A stretch of 64,000 nt of DNA from Carnegiea gigantea (GCA_029747015.1 JAKOGI010000836.1:1-64000); one strand, 5' to 3'. Positions 15,229 through 27,220 are shown, counted from the first letter of the stretch. Numbers and translations are program-made. The notes: generated by a model from the sequence alone, not told the origin.

Positions 15229-16700
15229 AACTATATCGCTGATATAGTTTTAGAATTCAAAGCAGAATTAGCTAAAATTAAGACTGAAGGTGAGGAGCTT
15301 AAGAAGCAATTATCTATAATTTACTTATCTCTAGTTAACGAAGTTAGGCATAGTGAAAAATCTACGTCAAGTCTTAGTACTCTATTTCAGCATAAATATC
15401 CTTTCCAAAATCCAAAAAACAAAAATCAATTTCCTTTGCATGATATAAAACCCCAAAAAGAAGTAGGGGAAAAATCAGCTGAAAAATTGTCTGAAAGGCA
15501 GAAAAAGAAGAGGAGGATAGAATATAAGCAATATACTCTTGAAGAACTACAAATTATGTTCGAGAAAGAACAAAATTTAGAAGAATTAAACAAGATAATG
15601 AATACAATTAGTGATGAACATAACGTGCTGTCTAATGATAATGAAGAGACAAATAATATCCAATTAGAAGAAGAAATATATCAACAGATGAATCTGATTA
15701 AACTAGAAGATTTTAATGTGTTATCATTAGAAGAAAATAGAAGAAAACTGGATAAAGAATATGGTAAAAAGGTTTTCGAAGGCGAGATCAATGAGATTGG
15801 AGAAGAACTCGACTTAAGTGAAATGGAAACCAATCTAGTTAATAGCGTTGTTCAGAAGCCTGAAGAATTTGATGAACCTTCCAGAAGAAATACCCATTTT
15901 ATAAGATCTAGGTACGTTCTAGTAAGACGTACAACCAATTTTTCCTTTGGATTTATCCCAAGGAAAACTACAACCTTTGAAGAAATTGGCCTTACTTCAA
16001 TTAGTCAAACATAATATATCTTAAACGTAGATAAAGCTCGTAATAGACAAGAAACATTCGAGCATTAGAAAAGAGGTATAAATAGTGTCTTCAACTTAAA
16101 CATTATATGGACTGCTGTAAATTTCCTAAACTATATCGAACATGATTTTTCTGACACTATAACTGACTAGTATGATTCATTAAATGAAGACGGTAAAAAT
16201 ACATTGAGAATGATGGAAACACCAGCTGCAATGTTCAAAAATCTATGTAAGGAAATTGAAATTGAGTTTATAGGAGCTAAACTCGATTCTGAAGAAAAAG
16301 CTCAACAATGGCAAAGAAAGATTAATAATATCAAATTATAGGATAGAGATATCTGAAAAATTATATTACTAAATTTAGTTAATATTATTATAAATTGTAT
16401 GAAACTAATCTGGGTATGTTCTATGACAAATTGTCATATTCTATAAATTCTGTAATTAATAAAAAATACATTGCATGGCTTAAAAGAGCAGATGTCATTG
16501 ATACCCTTGGTTTGAGAATTTCTTATTTACGAAAATGGGTCAATGATCAATATCTTGATCTCTAAAAGTAAAAGAAAATTAAGAAGTAATTCCTAACTTG
16601 TTGGGATTTACCCCACCAATGAAGAAAAAAACCTGAAAGGAGAAGAAAAATTTTAAATTTTATAAGAAAAAGAGTTTTAATAAGCGAATGAGAGAGAAAT
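15229..16700 (+). pseudogene. Caulimovirid coat-protein region, broken
   Basis: A single frame is open from 15,229 to the stop at 16,012 (about 260 codons). It is very rich in Glu and Lys and probably coiled-coil, as in the acidic N-terminal part of caulimovirid coat proteins. Similarity continues at about 16,100-16,570 in several frames, including the stretch METPAAMFKNLCKEIE, which resembles the conserved coat-protein core. Several in-frame stops and frameshifts separate the parts. The assignment rests on motif memory and on the following zinc knuckle. Confidence 0.6.
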
Positions 16701-16784
16701 ATAGAAGAAAATATTGTAACCGACCAAGCCCTAAAAAACACAGATTTTTTAGGAAAGTGGTTTATTATCCTGCAGGAAAAAAAT

Positions 16785-16840
16785 AACTACAAATGCTGGA
16801 CATGCAAAGAAGTAGGACATTATGCTAATGAGTACAAAAA
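16785..16840 (+). pseudogene. CCHC-type zinc knuckle of the viral coat protein, last Cys lost
   Basis: The encoded segment CWTCKEVGHYANEY has the CX2CX4HX4C spacing of retroviral and caulimovirid nucleic-acid-binding knuckles. The fourth ligand is Tyr (codon TAC) instead of Cys. Confidence 0.7.
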
Positions 16841-17059
16841 TAGAAGAATAACAAGCTCATCGAAATCTTGGGTAGTCTAGATTATGTTGAGCTTAGTGAG
16901 GATTAGGCATTAGACCTAACCCTAAATAACAACAGAGGAATTGTTGAAATCATACGGGATAATGAATATGAAGAAAATGATTACGAAGAAATCAGCCATA
17001 TGATGGAAAATGGCTCGATTAGTCTTGGAGATCTTCAAGGAGAAGATTTTGTTGTAGAC

Positions 17060-17800
17060 AAATGACAACGAAGAAGTCAAAGGAGATTGGGTCCTTCCTA
17101 TAACCTAGAAAGACATGATCTATGAAAAGTTCATCTTTCAATTAAAAAGCAAATACATATGTGAGATGATGGAAGGAGATTTAGAAATCAAAGACTGTAA
17201 GTATGATGTGGGAGAAGTTAATCTCATTAATTGAAAAAATATCTTAAAGCATAACAAAGATAAAAGGTATAGGTATATTCATATTGAAAGTGTCCAAGTT
17301 CAAATCACTCTGTGACAATATTATGAGAAAGATATTGATCTTTATGCTTTGCTCTATGATATTAGGCATATCTAATTTAATAATCAAATTATCATAGGGA
17401 TTAAAACTAACTTATGTAATGGGTCAGTAGGATTCAATTATCGACCAAGATATTATGTGAGTCTAAAAGATGAGTTTGCTAAAAACTTCATATCCCTTAA
17501 GATAAATACAGTTGGGATATACCCACTAAGAATATTTTGAAAAATTATCTACAAATTAGATAATACCATAGATCCAAAAACTAAGGTGACAATGATAGAG
17601 ACAGAAAAATTTGAATGTCCTACCCCTATGCAAAATATCCAGATGATTAAATTCAATCCTCAGGAAATAAAGATTGATCATTCATGGATATCTAGCTTTG
17701 TTAACCTAACAAAAATCAATAAAAAAAATGTGATAAAAATAGATGAGAATGATAAAATTACCACTAAATCCCAATTATTAAGAAGCATGAGTGCAGCATA
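17060..17800 (+). pseudogene. Caulimovirid movement-protein region, broken
   Basis: In interrupted frames the region encodes YRYIHIESVQVQITL followed by a segment with NLCNGSVGFNY and then YYVSLKD. This order fits the 30K-superfamily movement proteins of caulimovirids, which carry virus through plasmodesmata. Stops interrupt it, for example before 17,240 and at 17,540. The placement after the coat and zinc-knuckle region and before the protease is notable. Confidence 0.6.
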
Positions 17801-17849
17801 AGAATGGGGAGAAGGATCTTCATCAGCTAAAGAAGAGCTTAAAGAAGAT

Positions 17850-18423
17850 GATACAATTAGCATGACCAGTGAAATAAGTATAATGAGTTTTGAACCCACA
17901 AGATACAGTGCATATCGAAGTATGAGTCTAGATAAAAAGGTTATTGGATACAAAACAAGAACTATTAGTGAATCAATTTATGAAGATGAATTAGTCAAAT
18001 ATATGACTATGGAGATTTGCTATGATGCTATCAATACAAATTCTAATAGCATTTATATCTCGATAAAAGTATGTTTAAAGAGATATAATAAATATGAATT
18101 GTGCCCCTACATAAATAGTGGTTGTTCTATATGTTTTGGAAAAAGATTATTATTTTCAGAATTGATGTGCTAAAAAGCCAAAAATTCTTCACAAGTATGA
18201 ATAGCTGATAACAGCATTATGAGCCATAATAAGGCAATAAAAGGATTATCCATAGAAATTAAAGGAATCCAATGCATTATACCAGTTCTATGGGATACTG
18301 ATCAACCCTCTCATGATATGATTATTGAAAATAATTTTTTGAGACTATATTCTCCATGCACACAGACCATAAACCAAATAATATTTACAATTAAGGGTCA
18401 CTCAGTTCCTATTAAAAATTAAG
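17850..18423 (+). pseudogene. Viral aspartic protease region, active-site Asp replaced
   Basis: A region ending YINSGCSICFG carries the retropepsin active-site loop, but the catalytic Asp of D-T/S-G is Asn (codon AAT at 18,114-18,116). Downstream, QPSHDMIIENNFLRLYSPC matches the flap-distal part typical of caulimovirid proteases. Stops at about 18,171 and 18,421 break the frame. Confidence 0.75.
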
Positions 18424-18679
18424 CGAGGGCTCCACTCATCAGAAAATTCAGTTTACACATAGCTAGTGTGGTAAGAAGGTACTGCCTACACAACGTGAAA
18501 TAGCATTGACAATCTCATTACTTGAGTTATCTATTAAAGAGCAAATTACTAAACAACAAGAGCAATTATACAAAAACTCTACTATGATAATCCACTAAAA
18601 TTTTAAGATAAAGATAAGACATTTGCAAAGATTACTTTGTTAAATCCTAATACTATTATTTGAATCAAACAAATAGTGT

Positions 18680-19480
18680 ATACACACTAGGATATCTAGG
18701 AATTTGACAAACAAATCAAAGAACTCCTAGATAAAGTATTAGTCAGGAATAGTGAGAGTCCTCACATCAGTCCCGCTTTCATGGCAAGAAGTGATGTAGA
18801 AGAAAATAGAGGAGAAGCAAGAATGATAATTAATTATAAAAAGTTTAATGATAATATTGTCTTTGATGGTTATTATATTCGTAACAAAATCGTCATTTTC
18901 AATAGAATTCAAGAAGCCTCTTGGTTCTCGAAGATGGATTGCAAAAGCTGATATTGACAGATAAAAATGGATGAAGAAAGCATTCCTTTAACTGCATTCA
19001 GTACCCCTCAAGGACATTATAAGTAGATAATAATGCCATTTGGTCAAAAGAATGCACCTCAAATATTCCAAAGATGAATGGATAACATCTTCAAAGACCT
19101 TAACTGTTGTTTAGTCTACATGATTATATCCTTGTCTTTTCAAAACTATAGAACAACACAAAGATGATGTCTTAACTGTCCCCTAAAAAAGCATTAATCA
19201 TGGTATTATTCTTGGCAAGAACAAGTGCATTTATGCTGTACAAGAGATTGAGTTTTTAGGCCTAGAAATAAAAGTTAGACAAATTATTCTACAAAGACAT
19301 ATCCTTAAAAAAATAGAAAATTTCTCGGAGAGGATTGAAGATAGGAAGCAGTTAGAAAGGTTTCTTGGATGCCTCATATATACTTCACATTTCATTAAAG
19401 ATTTAGCTAAATTGAGAAAGCCATTGCAATAGGAACTTAAGAAAGAAGTAAGTTGGACGTAGACCACTAATGATTCAAAT
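18680..19480 (+). pseudogene. Viral reverse transcriptase region, multiple stops and frameshifts
   Basis: Recognisable RT blocks occur in order. RMIINYKKFND is followed by KMDCKS with adjacent stop codons (about 18,945-18,962), then TAFSTPQGHY, then IMPFGQKNAPQIFQR. The catalytic Y-x-D-D box (about 19,110-19,135) is shifted by one base and its second Asp codon reads Tyr. The enzyme copied pregenomic RNA into DNA; this copy cannot. Confidence 0.85.
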
Positions 19481-19925
19481 ATTGTTCAAAACTTCAAAAA
19501 GATGTATAAAAATCTTCTTGTTCCTAATTTGCCTAATGAGGAGATGATTTAATTCTTGAGAAAGATGCCAGCAATGAGCACTGAAGTGCGGTACTCAAAA
19601 TCAAAGAAGGAGAAAAACTCAGCAAATATTACAGTAGAAATTTTAATAAAGCAGAATGCAACTATCCCATGATAGAAAAAGAAATCCTTGCAGTCATAAG
19701 GAAAATTGAAAAGTTTTGAATATTTTTAGCCTCAAAATCTTTTCTTATTCGAAGTGATAGCAAAAGAATACTTTGTTTTGTGAAAAAGAATTTATCAAAT
19801 ATGCAAGCGCAAGGGCGACTCCTGTATTGATAATTGTAACTTAACAAGTTTTCCTTCTATATTGAATATATACAGGGATCAAATAACTCTCTTGCAAATA
19901 GTTTAACTCAATAACTCGCTAATAA
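19481..19925 (+). pseudogene. Viral RNase H region, broken
   Basis: Downstream of RT the translation shows YPMIEKEILAVIRKIEKF and later FLIRSDSKRIL, the standard RNase H blocks that follow RT in caulimovirids. Stops and a frame change interrupt them. Confidence 0.7.
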
Positions 19926-20099
19926 TGATCATGAGAGCAGAACTCCTACAGGAAAAGGAGGAAATCCAATATGAAATGTCACTGCTACTAGAATGAGTTT
20001 CTCCTTCTAATAAAGTCCTTCTTGATAATTGCCCAAAGGTCTTCCGTATGTTTTGATATGCTATCTTCTGCCTACCTAATTGCTCAAAGATATTCCCTT

Positions 20100-20990
20100 C
20101 TAGAGTTATAAATTAATTACATAAGTTGTCTTTATGATATCCAAGAAAAAAATAAGTTCTAAAGTTCAAGAAAAATGGTTCAATGAGTGGTATACAGCCT
20201 GCATCGACTATTATCATAATTATTCCTATGATATTTAGGAATTATGGAGGACTACAATCTACTTTTAAAATAAGTCTGAAGTCGGTGTGTTAGTTTTCCA
20301 ATAAATTCAATCTCTCTAAATGACCCCGTCATTAAAGCCTGGGAATAGAGGAAGATAGTTTACTTTACGGAATTCCCAGATCCGAAGTTCCCATTTTTCT
20401 TAAGAATAATTAAATTTCAGCAATGCATGCTTAGAAAGATCAATTGGATTCTTACATATCTTAATGGTCCAACAAAAATTCCATATAATAGATGCTTATA
20501 TGTGAGCTGCATTTTGCACTAATCAAGTATGAAAATGAAAAAGCTAAACCAGCTCATCATCCTATTTAGATAGTTGATTTAGACGACCCTAATGATCAAT
20601 GATAAGAATAGCTTGTAGAATGAAGAGAATTAGTTACTGATCCTACTTTAGTAAGAACAATCAGTTTTGTGAACATTAATCATCAAAGTTGGGCATTGAT
20701 TGAACGAGAAAAAACACTAATGCATTGCAGAAACGCTACTTTTGCTTATGCCAATGAGTTTAACAAATATATGAAGGTAGAAGGAGTGACTTCAGAAAAT
20801 ATCTTTGATTATATCTTTGATGTTAGAGGTGGAAAATTCTTATTAGAAAAAGGAAAGAAATACCTTCTTAAATTATTTGAAAAATTGGATCCCAAGTATC
20901 TTTAACTTGACAAAGATTTTGATGATTATCTGGATAATGATAGACTGAAAGATATTATTTGAGATGAAAGCATGCAGAATCCCAATACTA
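20100..20990 (+). pseudogene. 3'-terminal viral reading region of unknown function
   Basis: Fragments of coding character lie between RNase H and the promoter. The longest open stretch is 20,669-20,902 (about 78 codons, containing HCRNATFAYANEFNKYM and ending before TAA). Its position matches that of the transactivator/inclusion-body gene in some caulimovirids, but I see no motif that proves it. It could instead be the C-terminal tail of the polymerase polyprotein. Confidence 0.4.
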
Positions 20991-21175
20991 ACAATTAGTC
21001 TTGTTATTATTAAAAGACTCTGAAAAGTGGTTGCTCCATTATTGTACTATTTTGACAAGTGTCAGATTTATAAAATAAGATAGTCTATTGTAGCTATGTG
21101 AATGCAACTCTAGTAACGTGTAAAATCAGTGTGTATTGTAGCTAATAGGGCATTCTATGTGCCATCTATCTCCTC

Positions 21176-21182
21176 TATAAAA
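21176..21182 (+). promoter_or_regulatory. TATA box of the viral pregenomic RNA promoter
   Basis: TATAAAA within CTCTATAAAAG lies after the last viral reading region and 170 bases before an AATAAA signal, the normal caulimovirid arrangement for a terminally redundant transcript. Confidence 0.55.
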
Positions 21183-21345
21183 GAAAGGGCCAAGTCCTGA
21201 GAAGACACACCGTCATTTAAGCATTCTTGAGCACAAGAAAAGTAGGGATTCTTCATTTTTCTCTAAGCAAGCATCTCCGATGATCTTAGTTATTGAAGTC
21301 CCTCTTCAAATCTTTTTATTGTAGTATTTCCACTTTTAAGCTCTC

Positions 21346-21351
21346 AATAAA
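21346..21351 (+). terminator. AATAAA polyadenylation signal of the endogenous virus
   Basis: AATAAA follows the viral TATA box by 170 bases. In caulimovirids the signal near the start of the transcript is bypassed on the first pass and used on the second. Position and motif support the call. Confidence 0.5.
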
Positions 21352-21360
21352 AAAAAGTTT

Positions 21361-22152
21361 ACCAATAGGGAATATTATTCAATTGAATCTTATGTCGTAA
21401 ATATTATAATTTCTTTATTAAGTCTCACTATCATTTAAAATACTCAAAACTTGATTAGTGACTACGGTCTGATGTAGAAAACGAAACAGATTTGTGCTGT
21501 GCCTGATCTAAGGAAGGTGGGGTTGAGATTAGCAATCTCTGTAATTCGGAAGCCAGAGAAAAGCTACAATCCAGCGTCAATTAAGTTCAGGTAATGGTCA
21601 AAACTCTCTAATTAAGTTTTAATTATTTTGCTAAGTATGGTGGGCCTATAACCATAGAAAGTATAATATTTAGGATATAAGTAGTAGATTATGATAACTC
21701 GTACCAGTTAGTCATTATAAGAGGGTTAATCATTTAAAACAAGCACATTTCTTGAAAAAAATCCTAAAAATAACTTATTTGCATATTTTACCCTTTTCAG
21801 AAACATTTTCGTAATTTCAAAAAGTTCAGCGGCCAAAATAATAAGAAAAAGGACTGAAGAGTCTTTTGTTCCAAAACTAAGGGTCCCCTAGTGTTATTTT
21901 CAAAAAGTCAAGGATCAAAAAATTTTTATCCTAAAACTAAGGGTACCTCAGAGTCATTGTTTACTACTTTCATTGTCACCATTCTTTTAAATTTTTTTAT
22001 AAAAATAACTTCTTTCTCCAAAATGCACGCCCCAACTGATTTATAGACTTAGAACCATAATATAGGTATTGTTTAGCTATAAAAATTGTATCATAAAAGT
22101 AAGGACCATAGGGCTCGCTCCCTTTGGCTTGTTTTTGCCAGAACAAAATCAT
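21361..22152. other. AT-rich flank of the viral insert, no supported gene
   Basis: It may include remains of the viral leader just after the polyadenylation signal, but I see no second primer site. No coding frame is recognisable. Confidence 0.35.
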
Positions 22153-22440
22153 GTTCCTTTTATTGAATTTTGCTAAGTTGAATTGAACTGAACTAAATTA
22201 AACTTTTTTTTTCAACTAAACCTTTTTTCTACATTAAACTGAACAAAGTTAGGGAAAAAAAAGTTTAAGTGAAAAAAGCCTAAGTTTAGTCAAGTTCAGC
22301 TCAGAAAAGATATGTTTGGTTTAACAAAAATAAGAACAGTTCAACTCATAAAAGATAAGTTCAATGCAATTCCGCTCAGGGAAAAAAAGTTTTATTCGGT
22401 TTAATTTTGTTCATTTCAACAAAATTCAGTTGAAAAGAAC
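22153..22440. mobile_element. MITE-like foldback (288 bp)
   Basis: The left end GTTCCTTTTATTGAATTTTG and the reverse complement of the right end GTTCTTTTCAACTGAATTTT match well. The match continues inwards (AACTAAATTAAAC against GAACAAAATTAAACC). The interior is AT-rich and non-coding. The target duplication is not clear. Confidence 0.5.
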
Positions 22441-22591
22441 ATCACTTTAATATACCATGACTAAAAAGCAGTCATCCATAAAACTAGAAAAATTGATAAT
22501 ATGGAGAACACAGATGACAAGTTGAAGTCCTTTTATATGTTATGAAGTTACTTGCACTTGATCGTAGAATCAAACGATGAAGCATGAAAGA

Positions 22592-22929
<338 letters not shown>

Positions 22930-23179
22930 GCAGCTAGATCTTGTGGGTTTGCATGGAGGAAACAAAGGTTCCCTTTAAGGAGGAAGAACGAGCTTACGAC
23001 TATAGGAGATGGTCCATATAAGGTGGTACAAAAGTTAGGAGAGAATGCCTACAAAATAGAGCTTGTGGTAGACATATAAATATCGACCACATTTAATGTT
23101 GGGATCTCACTTCGTACCTTGAAAATGATGAAAATCACAAAGAACATTTGAGGGCAAATCCTTTTTAAGTGGGAGAGGT
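22930..23179 (+). pseudogene. Gypsy polyprotein C-terminal fragment (integrase tail) plus polypurine tract
   Basis: The translation contains [20 protein letters not shown] and then [10 protein letters not shown] and TTFNVG. This is the conserved segment after the integrase core in chromovirus-type Gypsy elements. The microsatellite truncates it on the left. Stops interrupt the end. The purine-rich AAGTGGGAGAGG just before 23,180 is a polypurine tract followed by an LTR-like TGATG start. Confidence 0.75.
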
Positions 23180-24225
23180 TGATGCAAAGCGAACTCCATG
23201 CTTGAACTTACTCTCTTAAGCAACTTTATTGAAGCAAGTAGGCTCAATGTTGACTTTGGGTTAAGGACTAGGTCCTCCTAGGTCAATATTGACTTGGGAC
23301 CCTTGAGCAGATCCAAGTAAGTTTAAGAAAGGTGGTTGGTAATTAGTAGCCCTAAATAAGGAGCTTAGCTACTTTATCCTCTAAACCACTTCATTAGCGC
23401 ATTTTTATTTTTTTAGAAAGAACACCTCATCTCATTTCTAACTCAATTTTGAAATGGGAAACAGGCTCTGATTTGGACAATTCATACATTTACAGATAGC
23501 CTCGGATGTCTAGTTTCTATCAAGCTATATAACGTTTCCAAATTCCAAATTCCAATGATGATATGGGGCAAAAATCGAGTAAGGGTCAGTGCATGATCTA
23601 GAATTGCACATTTTTTATTAAGAAATTAATTAGGGTAGACAAGAGACGAATTAAGGGCTAATATTCCTTGCACAGCTGGTTGAATCCTATAGGATCCACC
23701 TAGAAGAAAATCTCCCCATGGCTCATCCAATTAAGGTAATGGATTACTCATCCATTCTAGCACTAATGCAGCCAACTGTAGCTCAACTTATATTCTAGAT
23801 AACATCTTTAAAATTACACCACTAGTTAGGATTTCATTGGTTAATTTCTTTGTAATCCTACTGGTTAATGCATGACTTGGGGAAATGGGTACTCATCTAT
23901 TTATTTGCTTGTTCCTTGTAATATTTTTCATACTTGGATCAATGATATGAGAGCTTGATGCTTAGTATTTTCTCAAAATCTCAAATTTCTTAATCTCTCT
24001 AAGGAGGCTGGTAAATTTGGGTTCATGCCTTTAATTTAATCCTTGGTGCCTTGGATTTAGAGGATTAATGGATGGGTTGATTCATCTCTTTTGTTCAATG
24101 GTTCTCAAGTTGATTCAATCACTAGAAAATTTAGAGTTTTTCTCTCTCTAAGGTTGTGTTAGGGAAGATTGTTCTTCATTAATATTTGTGGCTCATCATC
24201 AAGGGTTTATACATTTATTTGATCA
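23180..24225 (+). repeat. Diverged Gypsy LTR, copy A
   Basis: It starts TGATGCAAAG directly after a polypurine tract and ends near TTTGATCA. Its order of words matches copy B (25,283-26,324); for example 'cttggtgccttggatttagag' lines up with 'cttggtgctttgctttagata'. Length is about 1,046 bp. The copies are strongly diverged, so the element is old. Confidence 0.6.
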
Positions 24226-24301
24226 ATGGATTTCACCATGGTTTAGTGGTCAAGCCCATTTTCCTTTCTCAAACCTCTTTCACCTTTTGTTTCCCCATAC
24301 C

Positions 24302-25282
24302 ATGGAAGATATGGACATCCTTGATCTTTAAGATCAAGTAAAGAGGCTCTCAAGTCAAATAGTACAAGTGAAAAAGGTCATGAGAGAACCACCATGTTTT
24401 GAAGGTAGTTTGGACCCAAATCACTACTTGAAATGGGTTCAAGCCCTTGAAGATTACCTTAGGGTAAATGGTTGTTCAAATGAAGATAGTTTTATGATAC
24501 CCACCCAAAAACTCCAAGGTTTTGCCTATTATTGGTTTAAATGCTCCAGGAAGGAGGGAGCTCTTGAAGGAAAGCCTAGAATCAAAACTTGGAGATGGCT
24601 TAGATCATACACGAATGTGAGATTCTATTGAGATTTACTGTTTGAAGGACGCTTGGAAGAAAAATCTATTGTTGTCCAAGAAAAGATCATGGTTTAAAAG
24701 GAAAATCTTATTTTGGTCTGAGAGGACAATGAGCCTACTTTTGGTTTTGACAAAACCAGGATGAGGAAAAACTTAACCTTGGATGAAAACTCTCATCAAC
24801 CTCCCAATTTAGACTATACTTCACATGATGCTCACATTGAGAAAACCATGGAGGTTCAAACTCAAACTCAAGTTGATGGTGTCATGGAGGTCTAAGTTCA
24901 TATTCCATAAAGTTGAAGTCAAGGAAGTTCTACCAATGGAAATAAGAAGCCTATTTGGATCCTTGTATATTGCTCTTGAAAGTGAAAGACAACAATCTAA
25001 GCTTGAGCATGAAGAGTTGCCCTATTGTGAATTGGATATTGATGAGTATATTTATCTTTTTAACAAGCTTATGAGCATTAGGGTTGATAGGCAAAATCCC
25101 AATTTTAATGGCCTTGATTTCTTTAAAAACACATATATGTTCCAAAAAAAAAGGTAGGATTCTTAGCACCATGGTATTGTTAAGATCAAAAGGGTGCATC
25201 TATCTTGCTTGGGTATAATCTTTAAGAATGATACAAGTGGCTAAAAAAATTTGAGGACAAATCTTTTTGAAGAATGGGAGTT
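24302..25282 (+). pseudogene. Truncated Gypsy internal region: gag fragment and 3' tail
   Basis: An ATG at 24,302 begins a gag-like reading region with a stop soon after. CFEGSLDPNHYLKWVQALED and the following AYYWFK resemble the retrotransposon gag domain (the LDP...W core). After 24,630 only scattered polyprotein pieces remain in shifting frames, and protease, RT and most of integrase are missing. The end (25,225-25,282) repeats the 'LRxNxF' tail and polypurine tract seen before LTR copy A. Confidence 0.65.
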
Positions 25283-26033
25283 TGATGTTGAGCACAAGCC
25301 CAAATCACCCTCCTAAGTTGATTTAGGTTCATAATTCACTTGCTAGTGGTTGATTATGTCAAATAAAACTTTTAGCACAAGCTATCCAAAATTTTCAGTT
25401 CTGTATATTAACTTCGAGCTACTTTTTAGATAATCAAATAAACCGTAGAATTAGTGTTTCAAACTATAGTCAGATTGCCCTGGATATCTATTTTCTAAGA
25501 AGTTATGACATGCCTCCAGATTCCAAGCATATCTCAACTCTCAAGTTACGAGGTGGGGAAAAAGCAAGGTCACTGCAGATTTAGATATACACGACTTTGA
25601 TCATGAGCTTAATCAGGCCATCAAATAGATGATTATGGGGTTAATATTACCTCTAGTAAATTTTCGTTTGAATATTTTCTCCAAATTCCTTCTTTTGGGA
25701 TAGTGGATGATGTCATCAAGTAACTACAAGTGCAGCAAAATTTCAACCTTTTATTTGGAGAACTCGTCAGTTGTCACTAGCATAGAAGCTTCTAATTTCA
25801 ATTTTTTAAAGCTTAAATTATTGTTTAAATGTTATTGGTTGGAGTAGATGCTTGAATCCTACTGGTCTACACTAACTTCATTGGTTCTTCATTCTTATTA
25901 GCTTATTTTTATAGTTTGGAGTAGGGGGCACCAATTTTTATAGTAATAAAGTAGCCTGCTTGTATCCATTCAGTGATACATTTGATTTGAGAATTAATAA
26001 ATGAAAACTAGAATGCTTTTCTATCCCAAATAT

Positions 26034-26076
<43 letters not shown>

Positions 26077-26324
26077 TTCCAATACTTCTGGATTTGGATG
26101 GTAATTGAATCAATACTTTAAATTAATTCTTGGTGCTTTGCTTTAGATAATTAATTGATGGATTGTTAACCTAAGTGGTAGCTTGTTCCTTTATCTTAGT
26201 GATATCCATTTTAATTAGTTTTTCTCCCACATTCAAAAATCTAAGAGAATTTCATTAATTTTCCTTTTGTTACTAAAGGTTTAGCTTGGTTCATTCTTGT
26301 TATTAAGGGCCCCTATTTGCATCA
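25283..26324 (+). repeat. Diverged Gypsy LTR, copy B
   Basis: It begins TGATGTTGAG after the polypurine tract AAGAATGGGAG and ends TTGCATCA (1,042 bp). A (CT)n microsatellite lies inside at 26,039-26,074. It is immediately followed by a tRNA-iMet-like primer site, so this LTR also once served as a 5' LTR. Confidence 0.6.
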
Positions 26325-26326
26325 AA

Positions 26327-26339
26327 TCAGTATTAGAGC
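26327..26339 (+). other. Degenerate tRNA-iMet primer binding site after LTR copy B
   Basis: TCAGTATTAGAGC directly follows the LTR and resembles the primer site TGGTATCAGAGC. Its presence after the second LTR implies that a further internal region once continued rightwards. Confidence 0.45.
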
Positions 26340-27220
26340 AAATCATTCCCCACCACATTTGCACGGCTTCTTCCCTTTTCTTAAGGGCTTTGAAGCTCAT
26401 GTACCATAAATTCAAAAGGCAAACACGTACTTTGGATGCTTGGTTCCTGATTTGAATTTATTATGCTTGGTAATCCAAATATTCATAATGTTCAGGAAAT
26501 TTTCCACCCTTTGCATCCATTTGTACCAACTCTTAACAATATGTTTGTCATAATTAGTGTGCTTTCAGTTTCAAAATACACCTTTTGTTCATAACATCCA
26601 TTTAACTTGCATACTTTCTTCGAATATCGATAGAACTTTTATCCATTGAATACAGTTGCACTGAGCATGTCATTTTCCAATTAGAATTTCGATAAAATAT
26701 TTTTTGGAGTAGCTTTCTTACCACCAAATGCCATTTTGCCCCAAAAAAAATGAAAATAAAATTGTAGTTTTATGTTAGTCCCTTTCAAAGCATGTGCAAT
26801 GTCAAACCTTATTTTTAGCTTATGAGTGGAGGCCTACCCCTTCCATATCATATCGTGGGCTAATTTTTTGGCTCTCAGCACTCAACATTCATACTGCAAG
26901 GCTTAGTACTTTGACTTATCAAATAAAATAATTCATACAGACTTTACACCATATAATCTTTTTTTAGAATTAAAAAAGGAAAAAAAATTAGAATTATAAA
27001 AAAAAAAGACAAAGAGAGGGGAAGCGAGCGACTGCGAGCTGTGGGCTGGCTTGCGAGTTCGGGGTTGCACATGCTCTCATATTACAAGGCTTTCTCCCCC
27101 TAGCCCTCTTTACCCTCCCAAATCCAGGATATGGCTCAACTTGACCGCCAAGGCCCCCCACCCCCAAAAAAACTAACAAAGTTCAAGAAATTTGCAAACT
27201 AAGATTGAGGAGATTGGAAT
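26340..27220. other. Repeat-derived spacer, no supported gene
   Basis: AT-rich, with poly-A runs near 26,740 and 26,970-27,010. No domain is recognised. It may be remains of the Gypsy internal region that followed LTR copy B. Confidence 0.3.

Larger units (their letters stand above)
15063..21360 (+). mobile_element. Endogenous pararetrovirus (Caulimoviridae), degenerate, near unit length
   Basis: On the + strand, in order, are a degenerate tRNA-Met primer site, a coat-protein-like region, a CCHC-type zinc knuckle, a 30K-type movement-protein region, a retropepsin region, a reverse transcriptase, RNase H, a further open region, a TATA box and an AATAAA signal. This set without integrase or LTRs is the hallmark of caulimovirids, not LTR retrotransposons. 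All reading regions are broken by stops and frameshifts, and catalytic residues are changed, so it is a fossil. The about 6.3-kb span is close to one genome length. Genus is not determined. The order coat then movement then protease recalls, from memory, cavemo/solendovirus-type layouts. Confidence 0.85.
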
